DNA of 64,000 nt from contig OZ022346.1 of the NCBI GenBank assembly GCA_963989245.1, positions 59,450,231 through 59,514,230 of the forward strand. Direction: 5' to 3'. Of this stretch, positions 13,201 through 23,572 are shown in pieces. The position numbers and the translations under genes were made by a program. The notes under the pieces were generated by a model that was not told the origin of the DNA, searched no databases, and saw nothing but the letters and a program-made list of their open reading frames with translations. This DNA comes from Nansenia antarctica. Its lineage: Eukaryota > Chordata > Actinopteri > Argentiniformes > Microstomatidae. Position 1 is the stretch's first letter. Each line of letters opens with the position of its first letter.

Positions 13201-16200
13201 TGAAGTTTTACAGCAGACTATCTACAGTTACACCAATTATGTCTTCCAAATATGTTATATTCAATATGTAAGCTCTTTCATATAAACATTTTGATATTCT
13301 GATGATTCTAAATTCCTGACTAAACACACAAACACACAAACACTGTTACACTAACATCAACAAATGGAGGTCTCCAGTCATCACTCTGAGTACTGGTGAA
13401 GTGACAGGCATCCGTTAAACAATTTATCATGTTTGTGTGGCCTTGTTCTATTTATTCTCTCATCTGTCATCCCTTGAGTTTTCTCTCTGAAGAAAAACGT
13501 TTTTTTCCTTTTTTTAAAATAATATGAGAAAAATGATAAAGTGCTGCTGTCTCTCTTGTGGCCCAGATGTCCCTCACTCAGGCATGCTTGGCCAGTGAGA
13601 ACCCCTACGAGAGGAAGGCTGGACTGATGTGTATGGCCGGGCTGGCGGAAGGCTGCGCCGACCACATACAGACCAAGTGAGTACAACTCCTGTTCAAGTC
13701 CCCTAGACAAGCACACTGCAACTAACTGGGACTGTTTCCCATGTTAAAGTCCCAGTTAGTTTTGTATGTCTCCTCTTCTTCTCCTTTTCATTCACTTGTA
13801 GATGTGTCCAGTAGTTAAGTGTGTGTGTGTGTGTGTGTGTGTGTCTGTCTGTGTCAGGTTGTTGTCCTCCATGCTGCAGACAGTGTGCCAGAGTCTGTCA
13901 GACAGTAACCAGGTGGTCCGCAGCGCAGGCCTCTTTGCTTTAGGACAGTTCTCTGAACACCTACAGGTCAGTCAGACCGGACGTGATCAGTCGGGATTTT
14001 TTCAGATTTAACCGTATTAATAATGAGATTGAGAGGCATCCTTTGAAAAGACATTATAGCAGCTGAACAGGTTTGTATACTGAGATGTGGACTTGTTTAG
14101 AAGTCCTATCTAACCCCCCCCTTCCTCTCAGCCTGAGGTCAGTAAGGACAGCCTATCTAACCCCCCCCTTCCTCTCAGCCTGAGGTCAGTAAGTATCTAA
14201 CCCCCCCCCTTCCTCTCAGCCTGAGGTCAGTAAGTATCTAACCCCCCCCTTCCTCTCAGCCTGAGGTCAGTAAGTACAGCCTATCTAACCCCCCCCTTCC
14301 TCTCAGCCTGAGGTCAGTAAGTACAGCCTATCTAACCCCCCCCCCTTCCTCTCAGCCTGAGGTCAGGAAGGACAGCAATGAGCTGATGCCGCTGCTGCTG
14401 GGCTACATGTCAGCACTAAACCAGTCCAAGATAGGCCACGTCACCAAGGCTTTCTACGCCCTGAAGAGCTTCCTGGAGGACCTGGGTGAGAGTGCTGCCC
14501 GTTCACTTCACCTGAATCTACTATGGCTATGCCTCCACTCGGAGACGGGATTTTTAACTGGTCAATCAAAGATTCTTTGTTGTGGGTTTTCACTGACACC
14601 ATTCAACCCCTTCCCTCTCTCAAGAGATCCAACCCTACCTGCCCACCTACCTGCCCACTCTCATGGAGACAATGTTGTCCGCCTTGAGCAACGCAGACAG
14701 TCTCCATCTCAAAGAGCTGGCGGTCAGCGCCACCGGAGCCATAGGTAATGCTTATTACTGCTAATAATGAACACGTTTGTGATCACTGGTAGCACACAGA
14801 ACATCAGCTTAGTATTGGTAACACTTAGAAAGTTAGTTATATCACAGCTAACAGTTTATTATTGGGTTAGGGTTAGGAAAAAGCATGTTCCCTTAGTGGA
14901 CATTTACCATATTGCTTTAGCTATTATGTTCTTTCGTGTCAGTGCAGATTGAGATGAGGATTGGTAGCCACGTCAGACTCTGTTTGTTAATACACCCACC
15001 AGGGTAGTAAACCTTTCAGACTGTATTAACCCCCCTCCCTTCCTCTTGCGGTTCAGCCAACGCTACTAAAGAGATGCTGGTGCCTTACTTCCCCCCCGTC
15101 ATCGAGAGTCTGAAGGGCTTCCTCACAGACACCCGTGACGAGATGAGGTCCCTGCAGACACAGGCTCTGGGTGAGCTAGCGCTAATGCTGCTATCTTGTC
15201 ATCTTTCATGTTGTCAATAGGCTAGGTGCACGATCTCCACTACTTCCTGAAAGGCACCTTGCATGAACATATCCTGTCTCACTCTATTGGTTGAATTGAT
15301 TAATCAGCTGTGCGGTAAACTGTTGGAACACACAGTGCACTGCTGATTAATCAATTAAACCAATAGAGTGAGACAGGATATGTTCATGCAAGGTGCCTTT
15401 CAGGAAGTAGTGGAGATCGTGCACCTAGCCTATTAAAACACGTGTTGTGTTTTTCTTCGCATTTTGACTTCACTCATGTACAAGCTGCATGTCACTGCAG
15501 CGTCATCCCAGTTTAATTTACCACAAGTGTGTCCTGGGTTGGAGAAACGGAGGTTGATGATATGTATCCTCGGTCCCCGTGGCAGATACGTTGTCAGTGC
15601 AGGCACGCACCATCGGGAAAGACGTGTTCAGCCCACTCGCAGCTGAGTGTGTTCTGCTGGGCCTCAATCTCACCGATGCCATAGACCCGAGGTTCCCAAA
15701 GTGGGTCGACCCAGACCTGCGCCGCTGCACGTAAGTAGTAGCCGTGTGTGTGAAGTGGCATACAGACACACACACAGCCATTTTGTCTTGAGATTCCACC
15801 AAGATCGGCCTGGATAGATCATCTGTGGGCGTTTCTACTCCACTACTCGGAGATTGCAGCCAGTTCAAAACAGGCTTAGTTTTAACAGACTTAAACGAGA
15901 TGTGTTCGTTCCCAATCATTATAGGTTTCATTTATGTTGTGTCCTGACTTTTTAGCTAATGTACATGGCCCAACCTGTGGTAAACTGTAGCCAGCATTAT
16001 ACAAGTATGGTTGTACAGTTAGGTCCGGAAATATTTGGATAGTGACACAATTTCCATAATTTTGGCTCTGTATGCCACCACAATGGATTTGAAAGGAAAA
16101 AAATCAAGATGCAATTTAAGTACATACATTCAGTTTTAATTTAAGTTGTTGAACAAAAATATTGAAAGGTTTAGGAATTACAAAAAAATATATACACAGT

Positions 16201-17925
16201 CCTCTATTTTCAGGGGCTCAAATGTAATTGGACAAATTAACGTAATCATAAATAAAATGCAAATGTTTAATACTTTGTCGAGAATCTTGTAGGCAATGAC
16301 TGCCTGAAGTCGAGAACCCATGGACATCACCAAATGCTGGGTTTCCTCCTTTGTGATGTTTTGCCAGGCCTTTACTGCAGCTGTCTTCTTTACATTTGAA
16401 AGTGTCCAATAGGGTGTGCAGATCAGTTGTTTGATGCTCTGGGGAAACAAAAGAAGAAAGTGTTGAAAGAGGGCTGAATAATTTCTATAAGCACCGTACT
16501 GTATGTGGATGAAGCCATGGAGAGAATGAAAGAAAGGGGCCATGCTATTTCTACAAGCACACTCATGATCTCTCTCTCTCTCTTCTCCCACAGGTTCAGT
16601 GTAGAAAACGCCTACATTGACGAGAAAGAGGACGCCTGCGACTCCCTAGGAGAGATTGCCTTCAACACTGGGTAACACACATACACATGCTGCTGAATCC
16701 CAAATCAACCTCCAGCCACATACTCCTATAGATCTGAGAGGAGTGAGATGGATGAAGGGCAAATAATAACAGCTCTACCGTGTACTCTGATGATGATAGT
16801 AGAGTGGCCATTTTGCCACCACCTATCAAATTCTTTCCAGATCTACAGGAATGGCCATGGAGTCAGTCCTTTTTGGAACATAGTAATTAATAGCTGCTGT
16901 CGATAGTTAGGAGTCTCACTCACTCGGTTCTCACCATAGATATAGGACACTGGGATATCCGCTATGGTTCTGACTCTTCTGTTCTGAACCCACTCCTCAG
17001 TGCTGCCTTCCAGCCCTTCCTCGAGTCCAGCTTCCAGCAGGTTTATAAGCTGAAGGATGTAAGTAGCTCTGCTTGCTCTGTCCTTCTTAAGAAGGAGAAT
17101 GAGGAGGAGGAGGAGGAGGAGGGTGTTGTGTGTGTCGGTAAATGGATGTCTGATTAAATGATGTATGCTAGCTACTATGTGAGTATGAATAAGTGTGCTA
17201 CTGTATATTATGAGTGAGTAACGGAGGCATCTCTTACCGTGTACACCCTCTGTTTGCCCGCCTCCCCCTGTCAGTTCCCCCACCAGGATGTGCGGAGGGC
17301 CGCTTTCGGGGCCATGGGGCAGTTCTGCCGAGCTCAGCACAAAGTGTGTCAGGAGAGTCCCTCAGAAACCAACCGTCGGGGTATAAACCCCCCCCTTCCC
17401 TCTCTCTCTCTTCATCCCAATCACTGCTCTGTGCCCACTTTCCATAAAAGGTTGTTAGCTAACATGCTGCTTTGTTTGTCCCTCCTAGTCCTCCAGAAGC
17501 TTCTAGAAGTGGTGCTGCCCAGCTTCCTGGAGGCAATACGCAAGGAGCGCGAGCGGCAGGTGATGATTATGATGATGATGAGCCATTTATAGCAATAGAG
17601 TAGAGACTGTCTTTGATGAAATCAGTTTTTATATGTATGGCATGTGTATAACATTTTAAGAGATTTTGGTGAACCACATCAAGAGGTATCAAAATAATGG
17701 CGGTTGCTCGCCAATGTTGGTTGATTTGCATGTGTCTGAGTCTAATGGACCTGCGCACCAAGTTTAATAATAATAATAATAATTACTTACATTTATATAG
17801 CGCCTTTCACAGACCCATGGTCGCTTTACAAGGGAATGGGACAAACGGAACAGAGTCAGAAAGACAAACGCACAAAACAATAAACAGTGAAACAGCTATA
17901 AATATAGCTGTGAACAGTGAAACAG

Positions 17926-17977
<52 letters not shown>

Positions 17978-19980
17978 ACAGTGTTCTATGCCCTAATCAT
18001 GATGTTATAATATAGTTAAATTGGTCAAATAATGGTATGATAATGTGATGATACAGGATAATGTAAATGTCATGTATAACGCAGGTGGTGATGGGCGTGC
18101 TGGAGGCCATGAACGCGGTGCTCAAGGCCTGCCAGGGGGATGCGCTGCAGGCACCCAGACGCCTGCAAGAGATCAGCCAGGCCATCCGCGACGTACTGAA
18201 GAAGAAGGTGAGATAAGCTGGGCCGGCTTGGGTCTCCAGTAGTACTACTTCCTGGTTCTGAGTAGAGTAGATCTGCTTTCTTCCTCGCTCGTTTTTTGCT
18301 CTCTACTATTTTTACTATGCCTACTATCTGTTAGCTGTGTGGATCTTTCAAAGAGAGTCGACTTATTAGAATATAGCCTGCAAAGAAGATTCGCTGCCCT
18401 GGAAACTCGCTACGCTAATGATCCTCCGCTTACGCAAGCCTTTCTAAAGGATCAATATTATAATTCACATTTTCCAGAGCTAATGAGACAGCTGACAGCT
18501 GCAAAATTCACTGGACAGATTAATCATCCCCCGGAAAGATTCCACAGGCTACAGAAATCACTGAAAAGCAGCCAACCGAAGCCTATCATTAACTAACTTG
18601 CGGCCTTGCATGACTGCACAGCGCCCGGATAAGAGTCAGAGGCACTCCGACACGGAGCCGAGGCAAGCTCCATCTTCACCTCACAGAGATACTTTGTTGA
18701 TTGGTAATCCAGCCATCAGAAGCGGGATGGGAAAAGAGCTAGATTTATGCTACCCCCCTGATAAAAAGGTTCCAGACAAAACAAATAATTTAATGACACT
18801 GGTGATGGACAGGCCTGGAAAGCAGTGGGCTCCCGTGGACACGGAGCGGAGACACCAGTCAAACCACACAGAGCTAGTACGCCCTGGAACAGACCCCACC
18901 GCCTTCACCTCCAAATGATACTTTGTTTATTGGAGACTTGACGATCAGAAACGTGAAAGGTAAAAAATGACATATCCACTGTCTTCCCAATGCAATGGTT
19001 TCACACACAACAAAAGATTTGGAAAAGACACTGTCTGATCACCCAGAGACAAAGCGATTCATATTGCATGTGGGAACAATCGATTCTCGTAAAATGGGCT
19101 CACAAGACTTGAGACGTGATTTTATAGAACTTTTCAATAAACTTGGCAAGCTTGAGATTGATACATTCATCTCAGGAGTCCTCCCCACGGTAGGCCGAAT
19201 TTAGCCAACTCCTAAGCCTTGACACTTGGCTCGCTGGAGCGTGCAAACTTAAAGGGATGACATTTATTCACCATTGGAACATTTACTGGAGGCTGAGAGT
19301 TATTCAGAAGAGACGGCCTCCACTTAAACAGATCGGGAGAATATCACCTAACAAGCAATATACGTATATGTAAAGCACTTTGAATTGCCCCAGTTGTATG
19401 AAATGTTATATACAAATAAACTTTCCTTGCCTTGCCAGTATTGTATATATCAAATGAAAAGCTCAATTACCCAACAAACTAGCTACATTTTAGATACCTA
19501 AGGAAATTCCAATACAAGCTTTTGCTATGGTTGTCTCCAGACAGCTTTCATCTGTTCTGGAGACGACTGTTGTTATAATGCAATCGCTTTAGCAGCGTCT
19601 TATATGTCTGTATTTTATTTCTTAAATGACCGGTAACTGGCCATCCTCCGCCCCCCTGATTCTCTTTGTTGTTTCAACCAGTTAAACATATTTGGAGAAC
19701 AATATGGCTGCCTGACAGAACCCAGCCAGTCATTTTGCTGTGTATTAGAATGTCTCAGTGACCCTCCTGTCCCCTCTTCCCCATACAGACGGTGTGTCAG
19801 GGTGGAGGAGGAGACGAGGCGGAGGATGAGGAGCAGCAGGCGGAGTATGACGCCATGCTGCAGGAGTTTGCTGGCGAGGGCATCCCGTTACTGGCGTCTG
19901 CCGTGCCCGCCGACGTCTTCTCCCCTTACCTCATCGAGCTGCTGCCCCTCATCATGAACAAGGCTGTGAGTCAGGGTGCT

Positions 19981-20066
<86 letters not shown>

Positions 20067-22826
20067 TTGTCTCCTTTAATCCACTGTTCATACTACTATA
20101 TCACTTTATTTCAACTACTCAGCCATCATCCTTTCTTCTTATTGCCATTCACTACTGCTGTCCCAGTATAAGTCATACTTATGAAACTCTTAATTGTATT
20201 GATCTGTCTATACTTCCTCTCTCTCATCTCTCTATCTATCTGCATATATGCTAACCTCTGACTAGCCAGCAAATCTGTCTATTGTCCAAACCATCTTTAA
20301 TCTATTTCCACAAACAAGCAAGCCCACAATGTTCCTTCTTCTTCAAATGGCGCCTGGTCGTGCTTGATTTAGTGAATAACAACCAAAATAAAGTTATGCA
20401 TGAGTTTTTAGTTTGTAATAATCAAATGTAATTTTACATTTAACCAAAGTATCCCTCGGTCTAAGTCTGCTGAGATGAAAGCATAAAGATATGAAGTGTC
20501 AATGAATGAGAGAATGTGTACTCTGTTTGTAGAAATCTTCGTGCACGGTGGCTGACCGCTCTTTCTCCCTGGGCACACTTGGGAAGACCCTGCACTCTCT
20601 GGTGGGTGTGTCTGGGGGCAGGACCGTGGCCGGAAAGCTGGCCAACCTGCTGCTGCCGGTGCTGGTGGGCGGGGTGACGGACAGCAACGCAGAGGTGCGC
20701 CAAAACAGCGTGTTTGGGCTGGGAGCACTGGCTCAGGCCGCAGGCCCTACCGTTGCCCAGTATCCTTTCCTGAATGTCTGAGACCGCTTATGTAAGGGGA
20801 GGTCGGTAGCTTATCTTATCTGAGTGACACACAGCTCAGCTCTCTCTTTGAGTAAGTTTCAAGTTTATTGTTACGTCACATTACACAAATGTAAGAGAGT
20901 AAAATTCTTGGGCTTCGATTATTTACAATAAGCAGTATCTTGCAATTTGTAGACATTAAGGCACTAGGCATAATTCAATAACAAAGTGTCAATATTACAG
21001 GACATAAGTGACAGTAGTAAACTGACTGTGAGCTTAAGCTTAGGTAGTCCATATGCATGGGATGTGTTTGTGGATGATAGTCAGTTGTCTACAGTAGGCT
21101 TGTTCATGAGCCTGATCGCCTGGGGAAAGTAGCTGTTGGTTAGCCTCTGAGTTTTGGCCTTGAGGCTCCGGAAAAGGCTACACCTTTCAGTTCCTGTGTG
21201 TGTGTGTCTGTGTGTGTCTGTTGTGACTGCCGTCCTCAATGCAGTAAATGTCTAAAGATGTTTGTGTGCGTGTGCTCGTGTGTGCAGATGTGTGCTCACA
21301 ATGTCCGTGTGCAAGATTATCCACTGACTATGTAATAGGGCCCAATACAAGTAGCCCTAGTTCTGTCCTATCTGTCTGTCTCTCAGGGTGTCTTGTTCCT
21401 CAACTTGTCTCAGAGACTACCCTATGATGCTGTCCCTCTTCTCCAACCTGCTGTCTAAAGAGAAGGACCAAGCGGTGATCGACAACCTGTGCGCTGCCCT
21501 CTGCAGGATGATCATGAGCCACATGGAGGGTGTTCCTCTGGAGCAGGTAGAGTTCAGCCTTAACCTCGGTTATTGCGTGATTATCACATGCGGTAGATTG
21601 GCTTTGGGACTATTCCTGAACTCAAAACTAGTGCAAGCGTTGTGACCTAGAGGGTTTGCGGAAATGTACCATTGGGAGTTGGTAAAAGTCTGAGTTCTGC
21701 GCCAACTGCAAGTTATTTAGTTCTCTTTAGTTTCTGTGAATCAGCGCCTTTTTTAATAGATTTTATTGTTCTATTCTTTAACAGTCAACATGCAGAGTTT
21801 GCCAGCAGCTTACTAAGTGGATTTATCCAATTCAGGGCCAACCAAAACCATACTGTGGTTTTCCTTTCAAATTGTCCTTTCCAGCACTGTTTCAGCAACT
21901 ATGGTGGATAACCAGGCCAGTCCAGTACAGCTCAGCTTGGCCCGGCTCTGTAGTGTAAATGAGGGAAGAGTGCTGTAGACACAGTCAGATGTTTTGAAGG
22001 AGTGTAGTGTTTCAGAGTGTCTCACTGACTAGGCACACCTCTTCTCTTCTCCTAGGTGTTTCCTGCCCTAGTGGAACGTCTCCCTCTGAAGGAGGACATG
22101 GAGGAGAATAAAACTGTGTACAGCTGCCTGGCCCTCCTGTATTCCCGCAATCCTGCGCTGGTACTTACATTTTTAGCTCAGGTTTAAACCAGGTTTAAAC
22201 CTGGATTAGCAGAGGCTTAGATTTAAACCAGGATTAAATTAAACTAGGTTTAAGATAGGATTAAAGTTTGGTGCAACAGGATTAGTAGATAAACCTTGAT
22301 TTAAACCGGTTTAAAATGTAAACCAGGTTGGTGCAACCCAGCCCAAGTGATTTACTTCTAACCAAATATTCAGCAAGATCAGCGGGCGTACTCACTGGTC
22401 ATGCTTTGTGTCATAGCTACTTCAGCAGTGTTGAACAGTGTAATTGTGCAGTGAAACATGACACGAACATCGCTGTGCTCTAGATGTCTATGTTGTCCCT
22501 TCGTTGTATCATATTTGATTACGTTGTCCCCCTCAGGTGGTAAGTCAAATGAAGCCCATCATATCTGCTTCCAGTCATGTCTTGGGAACCAAAGAGCTTG
22601 ACGCAGGTGAGAAGAGAACCACAAATCATGTTAGGCAAGTCCCTTATCTTACTGCATTAGTATGCGCTTGCTCACAAAATCTCTCCATTGTCTAGAAACC
22701 CAAAACACCCTGCTTCTGTTGGTCCGAGGCTTCGCTGAGCACCACGCACAGGAGTTTCAGGGAGCTGTGAACTCACTTCCTGCAGAACAGAAGATGAAGC
22801 TGGCCGCAGCAGTCACCCCATCGTAG
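2461..22826 (+). CDS. ipo4: importin-4 (karyopherin-beta nuclear import receptor), 28 coding exons
   Basis: Exons: 2461-2514, 2972-3058, 3268-3347, 3677-3718, 3921-4050, 6585-6770, 7091-7156, 7935-8057, 8423-8506, 9806-9955, 12121-12174, 13567-13676, 13858-13966, 14356-14485, 14625-14744, 15057-15170, 15586-15730, 16594-16671, 17001-17058, 17275-17380, 17489-17559, 18085-18207, 19789-19965, 20533-20759, 21414-21546, 22056-22160, 22537-22606, 22696-22826. All junctions are GT-AG and phases match, giving 3,063 nt (1,020 residues) with no stop. HEAT-repeat helices run throughout, e.g. QNPQIRQSAAEIL, VVRSAGLFALGQFSE, VRRAAFGAMGQFC, VRQNSVFGLGALAQ, with acidic segments in the 9806 and 19789 exons, all as in importin-4. 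The family imports histone H3/H4, ribosomal protein and receptor cargo under RanGTP control. The start is the first in-frame ATG, with A at -3. The protein is about 60 residues shorter than human: the segment after RRCT and before FSVENAY is absent (15730/16594 junction). Family assignment is near certain. Confidence 0.95.
2874..2970 (+). mobile_element. LINE 3' tail with (ATTC)n end abutting ipo4 exon 2
   Basis: The segment shares its 3' end with the LINE at 54389-55343: GGGGAGCCACCCCTCCTAAA, a TTTGGTACCTGTACTG stretch, AATGACAATAAAG, then CATTCATTC repeats. It is a severely 5'-truncated insertion. Its repeat tail and a following T run lead straight into the AG at 2970-2971, so the LINE tail now forms the pyrimidine tract of an ipo4 splice acceptor. 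Confidence 0.85.
3542..3611. repeat. perfect 27-bp inverted repeat, 16-base loop
   Basis: Arms 3542-3568 and 3585-3611 are exact reverse complements (left arm begins GAAGCCGTGGTATATCG). It lies in the ipo4 intron between exons 3 and 4 and would form a strong RNA hairpin. It is probably a miniature foldback element or a transposon terminus. Confidence 0.8.
4145..4650. repeat. 28-bp minisatellite in ipo4 intron 5
   Basis: About 17 tandem units built around GGGCTGGGTGATCCAATCAC, each about 28 bp, with shorter variants and two units carrying CAAACGGTCTTGATA. Copies differ by a few bases only. Repeats touch each other, so this is not a spacer-bearing array. Confidence 0.95.
4646..5212. repeat. 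(GGTGATA)/(GGTGATAATA) mixed-unit minisatellite
   Basis: About 560 bp made only of 7-base GGTGATA and 10-base GGTGATAATA units in irregular order, apparently grown out of the GGGTGAT end of the neighbouring 28-bp unit. The long open frames on the minus strand here are a by-product of the repeat and are not genes. Confidence 0.95.
5285..5510. repeat. tandem repeat of about 38 bp, ATAATAGTTATAGAT type
   Basis: About six imperfect units containing AACTTTATCATGATCATAAT and AATAGTTATAGAT. This is the third tandem array in a row inside the same ipo4 intron. Confidence 0.85.
5511..6584. other. ipo4: remainder of ipo4 intron 5
   Basis: Ordinary intronic sequence with a pyrimidine tract ending CTCTCAG at 6584. 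I see no gene or recognisable repeat. Confidence 0.5.
7204..7269. repeat. (TG)n microsatellite
   Basis: About 30 uninterrupted TG dinucleotides with one TATG interruption near the end, in an ipo4 intron. Confidence 0.98.
7370..7492. repeat. about 60-bp tandem duplication in ipo4 intron 7
   Basis: A unit with ACAGGACATAGTAAAATCAC and ACTACAGGAAATAAAAACATC occurs twice in direct order (near 7370 and 7430) with few differences. Confidence 0.85.
8519..9411. mobile_element. non-autonomous hAT-type DNA transposon, complete
   Basis: Terminal inverted repeats start CAGGGGTGCACATAACT and end AGTTATGTGCACCCCTG. The flanking octamer ACTATAAC occurs on both sides (8511-8518 and 9412-9419), a perfect 8-bp target duplication as made by hAT transposases. 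The 893-bp body carries no convincing transposase frame, so it must be mobilised in trans. A fragment of the same family in inverted orientation lies at 55344-55675. Confidence 0.9.
9966..10352 (-). mobile_element. tRNA-headed SINE
   Basis: Read on the minus strand from about 10352: a TGGCGCAGCGGTCTAAGC A-box-like start and a GGATCGAATCCC B-box-like element, spaced as in a tRNA-derived pol III promoter, then about 280 bp of unrelated body ending in an A-rich stretch near 9970. It sits 10 bp inside the ipo4 intron after exon 10. It is not a functional tRNA: the acceptor stem does not close and there is no tRNA 3' end. Confidence 0.8.
11171..12019. mobile_element. TTAA-flanked DNA transposon nested in the previous element
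   Basis: Termini GGCGGCTACACACTAGACGA (11171) and the inverted copy ending at 12018, flanked by TTAA at 11167-11170 and 12020-12023. TTAA duplication is typical of piggyBac and Kolobok elements. No transposase frame is seen. The body holds five 48-bp direct repeats. Confidence 0.75.
11504..11745. repeat. 48-bp tandem repeat, five copies
   Basis: Five essentially identical units containing GTGCTAGGTGCATTGACTGA. Because 48 is a multiple of three, an 83-codon + frame stays open with a 16-residue period; this is a consequence of the repeat and not evidence of a protein. Confidence 0.97.
12183..12815 (-). mobile_element. Tc1/mariner-type transposon fragment
   Basis: The minus frame 12525-12791 encodes the C-terminal end of a Tc1-like transposase, with PDLNPTENLW near its start (the Glu end of the DDE catalytic triad). 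The outer end carries TTCCAAATTATTATGCA twice as direct repeats (near 12191 and 12366), an IR/DR-type terminus. The N-terminal two thirds of the transposase and the other end are missing, so it is a dead fragment in an ipo4 intron. Confidence 0.85.
12830..13566. other. ipo4: ipo4 intron, no recognised feature
   Basis: AT-rich intronic DNA. A 134-codon + frame (12881-13285) has no recognisable domain and no coding-like composition. Confidence 0.4.
14106..14371 (+). repeat. ipo4: tandem array of six 3' splice-site copies before ipo4 exon 14
   Basis: The unit is TATCTAACC, a C run, TTCCTCTCAG (acceptor), CCTGAGGTCAG. It occurs six times, acceptors ending near 14131, 14178, 14219, 14260, 14306 and 14355. 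Only the last copy continues into the conserved exon (PEVRKDSNELMPLLL). The earlier copies carry GTCAGTAAG after the acceptor, a strong donor, where the last copy has GTCAGGAAG. Each earlier copy could therefore act as a 10-base decoy exon. Confidence 0.95.
15216..15434. repeat. foldback element with 93-bp arms
   Basis: Arms 15216-15308 and 15342-15434 are nearly exact reverse complements around a 33-base loop (the arm starts AATAGGCTAGGTGCACG). Such near-perfect arms suggest a young palindromic miniature element. It lies in an ipo4 intron. Confidence 0.9.
16014..16500 (-). mobile_element. Tc1-like transposon relic in the ipo4 intron with the missing exon
   Basis: One end reads CAGTTAGGTCCGGAAATATTTGGA preceded by TA, a terminus shared by many fish Tc1-like elements. 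On the minus strand a decayed frame includes KAWQNITKEETQHLVMSMGSR, the C-terminal part of a Tc1-type transposase. The insertion lies where a conserved importin-4 exon is expected. Confidence 0.8.
17762..17980. repeat. short SINE/LINE-like tail and (TA)n microsatellite
   Basis: An (AAT)n start, then TTATATAGCGCCTTTCACAG and CGCTTTACAAGGGA, common in fish retroposon 3' ends, followed by a pair of AACAGCTATA units and about 24 TA repeats (17928-17976). Confidence 0.75.
18339..19437 (+). mobile_element. LINE remnant: ORF1 with esterase-like region joined to a 3' tail
   Basis: Broken + frames read in order: a leucine-rich N-terminal part (MDLSKRVDLLEYSLQRRF), a middle part, and a segment with FILHVGTIDSRKMGSQDLRRDF, which matches the GTND-type block of the SGNH esterase domain in some LINE ORF1 proteins; Asp is now Ile-Asp shifted. 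The ORF2 polymerase is absent. The end has GTATGAAATGTTATATACAAATAAAC and a CCTTGCCTTGCC tail like the LINE fragment at 57530-57782. A dead, internally deleted copy in an ipo4 intron. Confidence 0.75.
19982..20062. repeat. (TC)n microsatellite
   Basis: About 40 TC repeats starting 16 bases after an ipo4 donor site. Confidence 0.98.
20850..21200 (-). mobile_element. LINE-type 3' fragment
   Basis: TTTCAAGTTTATTG, CTTGTTCATGAGCCTGATCGCCTGGGGAAAGTAGCTGTTGGTTAGCC and GGCTCCGGAAAAGG blocks are the reverse of a common fish LINE 3' region (the conserved coding end read on the minus strand). Heavily decayed, in an ipo4 intron. Confidence 0.55.
22165..22345. repeat. TTTAAACC-rich miniature repeat
   Basis: Many copies of GGTTTAAACC, TTAAACCAGG and their complements on both strands. 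It looks like a small inverted-repeat element that abuts the ipo4 exon ending at 22160. Confidence 0.6.
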
Positions 22827-23243
22827 TCCACATCAAACATGTCTTCCATTCTCCTTTGATGAGCTAGCAGATGTACAAATTTTTTACGAAAGGGCTGGGA
22901 AAATAGGACAGCAGTTGAGAAATTCTAAAATTGGACAAACCCTAGCACTTCCATCATTCTACTACTAGTCAGCAGTTATGTTACAAGTATTAACTTATTG
23001 TCTGTTTTATTATTTTTATGAAATGTGATTTGAATTCATGTGTTATCTATTAGTTCTGTTCTTTTTGTTTTTTGTTTTCTTTTTAAAAGTCTATTACTTG
23101 CTTACCCCATGTTATAATTGAGAGCCACCTATATCTATTCTCTGCTGTCCCCTTTCACCACTAATTTGATGAATGTCTGCCTTAGAGTGTGAAGCAATGA
23201 ACTCATGATAAATGCCTTTTTCTCAGACTTGTCTGTCATTCTG
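22827..23243 (+). other. ipo4: ipo4 3' UTR, cut by the BEL insertion
   Basis: Non-coding sequence after the TAG stop. No AATAAA is present. A GATAAA (23208-23213) followed by a TTGTCTGTC/TGTGTT stretch is the best poly(A) signal before the BEL element begins at 23244. The first plain AATAAA in unique DNA comes after the element (35734-35739). Confidence 0.5.
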
Positions 23244-23572
23244 TGTTAGTGAGGTTATGGTAAAGGACTGTATACGGTGAATAGTTCAATGGGAGTATGC
23301 TCCATTCGCCCCCGGGGCGTCGATCAGGACACACATGACAGGAGATTGACTTTTGGTTTAGATTTCTTTAGTGGGTCAAACAGGGTACAGTTCAGGCATG
23401 GGTAGGATGCTTGCAAACACTACAAGGGGTGTATGTGTGGTTCTGCAACAAACAGAAAGAGGTATTACAGTACACATGTTGTTACTAATAATACAGTACT
23501 GATCTACAATATCAAATGCATTCTACAGTACAAAAGTACATGTAACTTAACCATACACATTAAGCTTGGTTA

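Noticed and set aside
12881..13285. 134-codon + frame in an ipo4 intron as a gene
   Set aside because: AT-rich, no recognisable domain, no splice or promoter context.
21387..21413. Upstream acceptor (CTCTCAG at 21380-21386) for ipo4 exon 25
   Set aside because: Starting there breaks the frame; the acceptor at 21413 restores QDYPMMLSL, as expected for importin-4.
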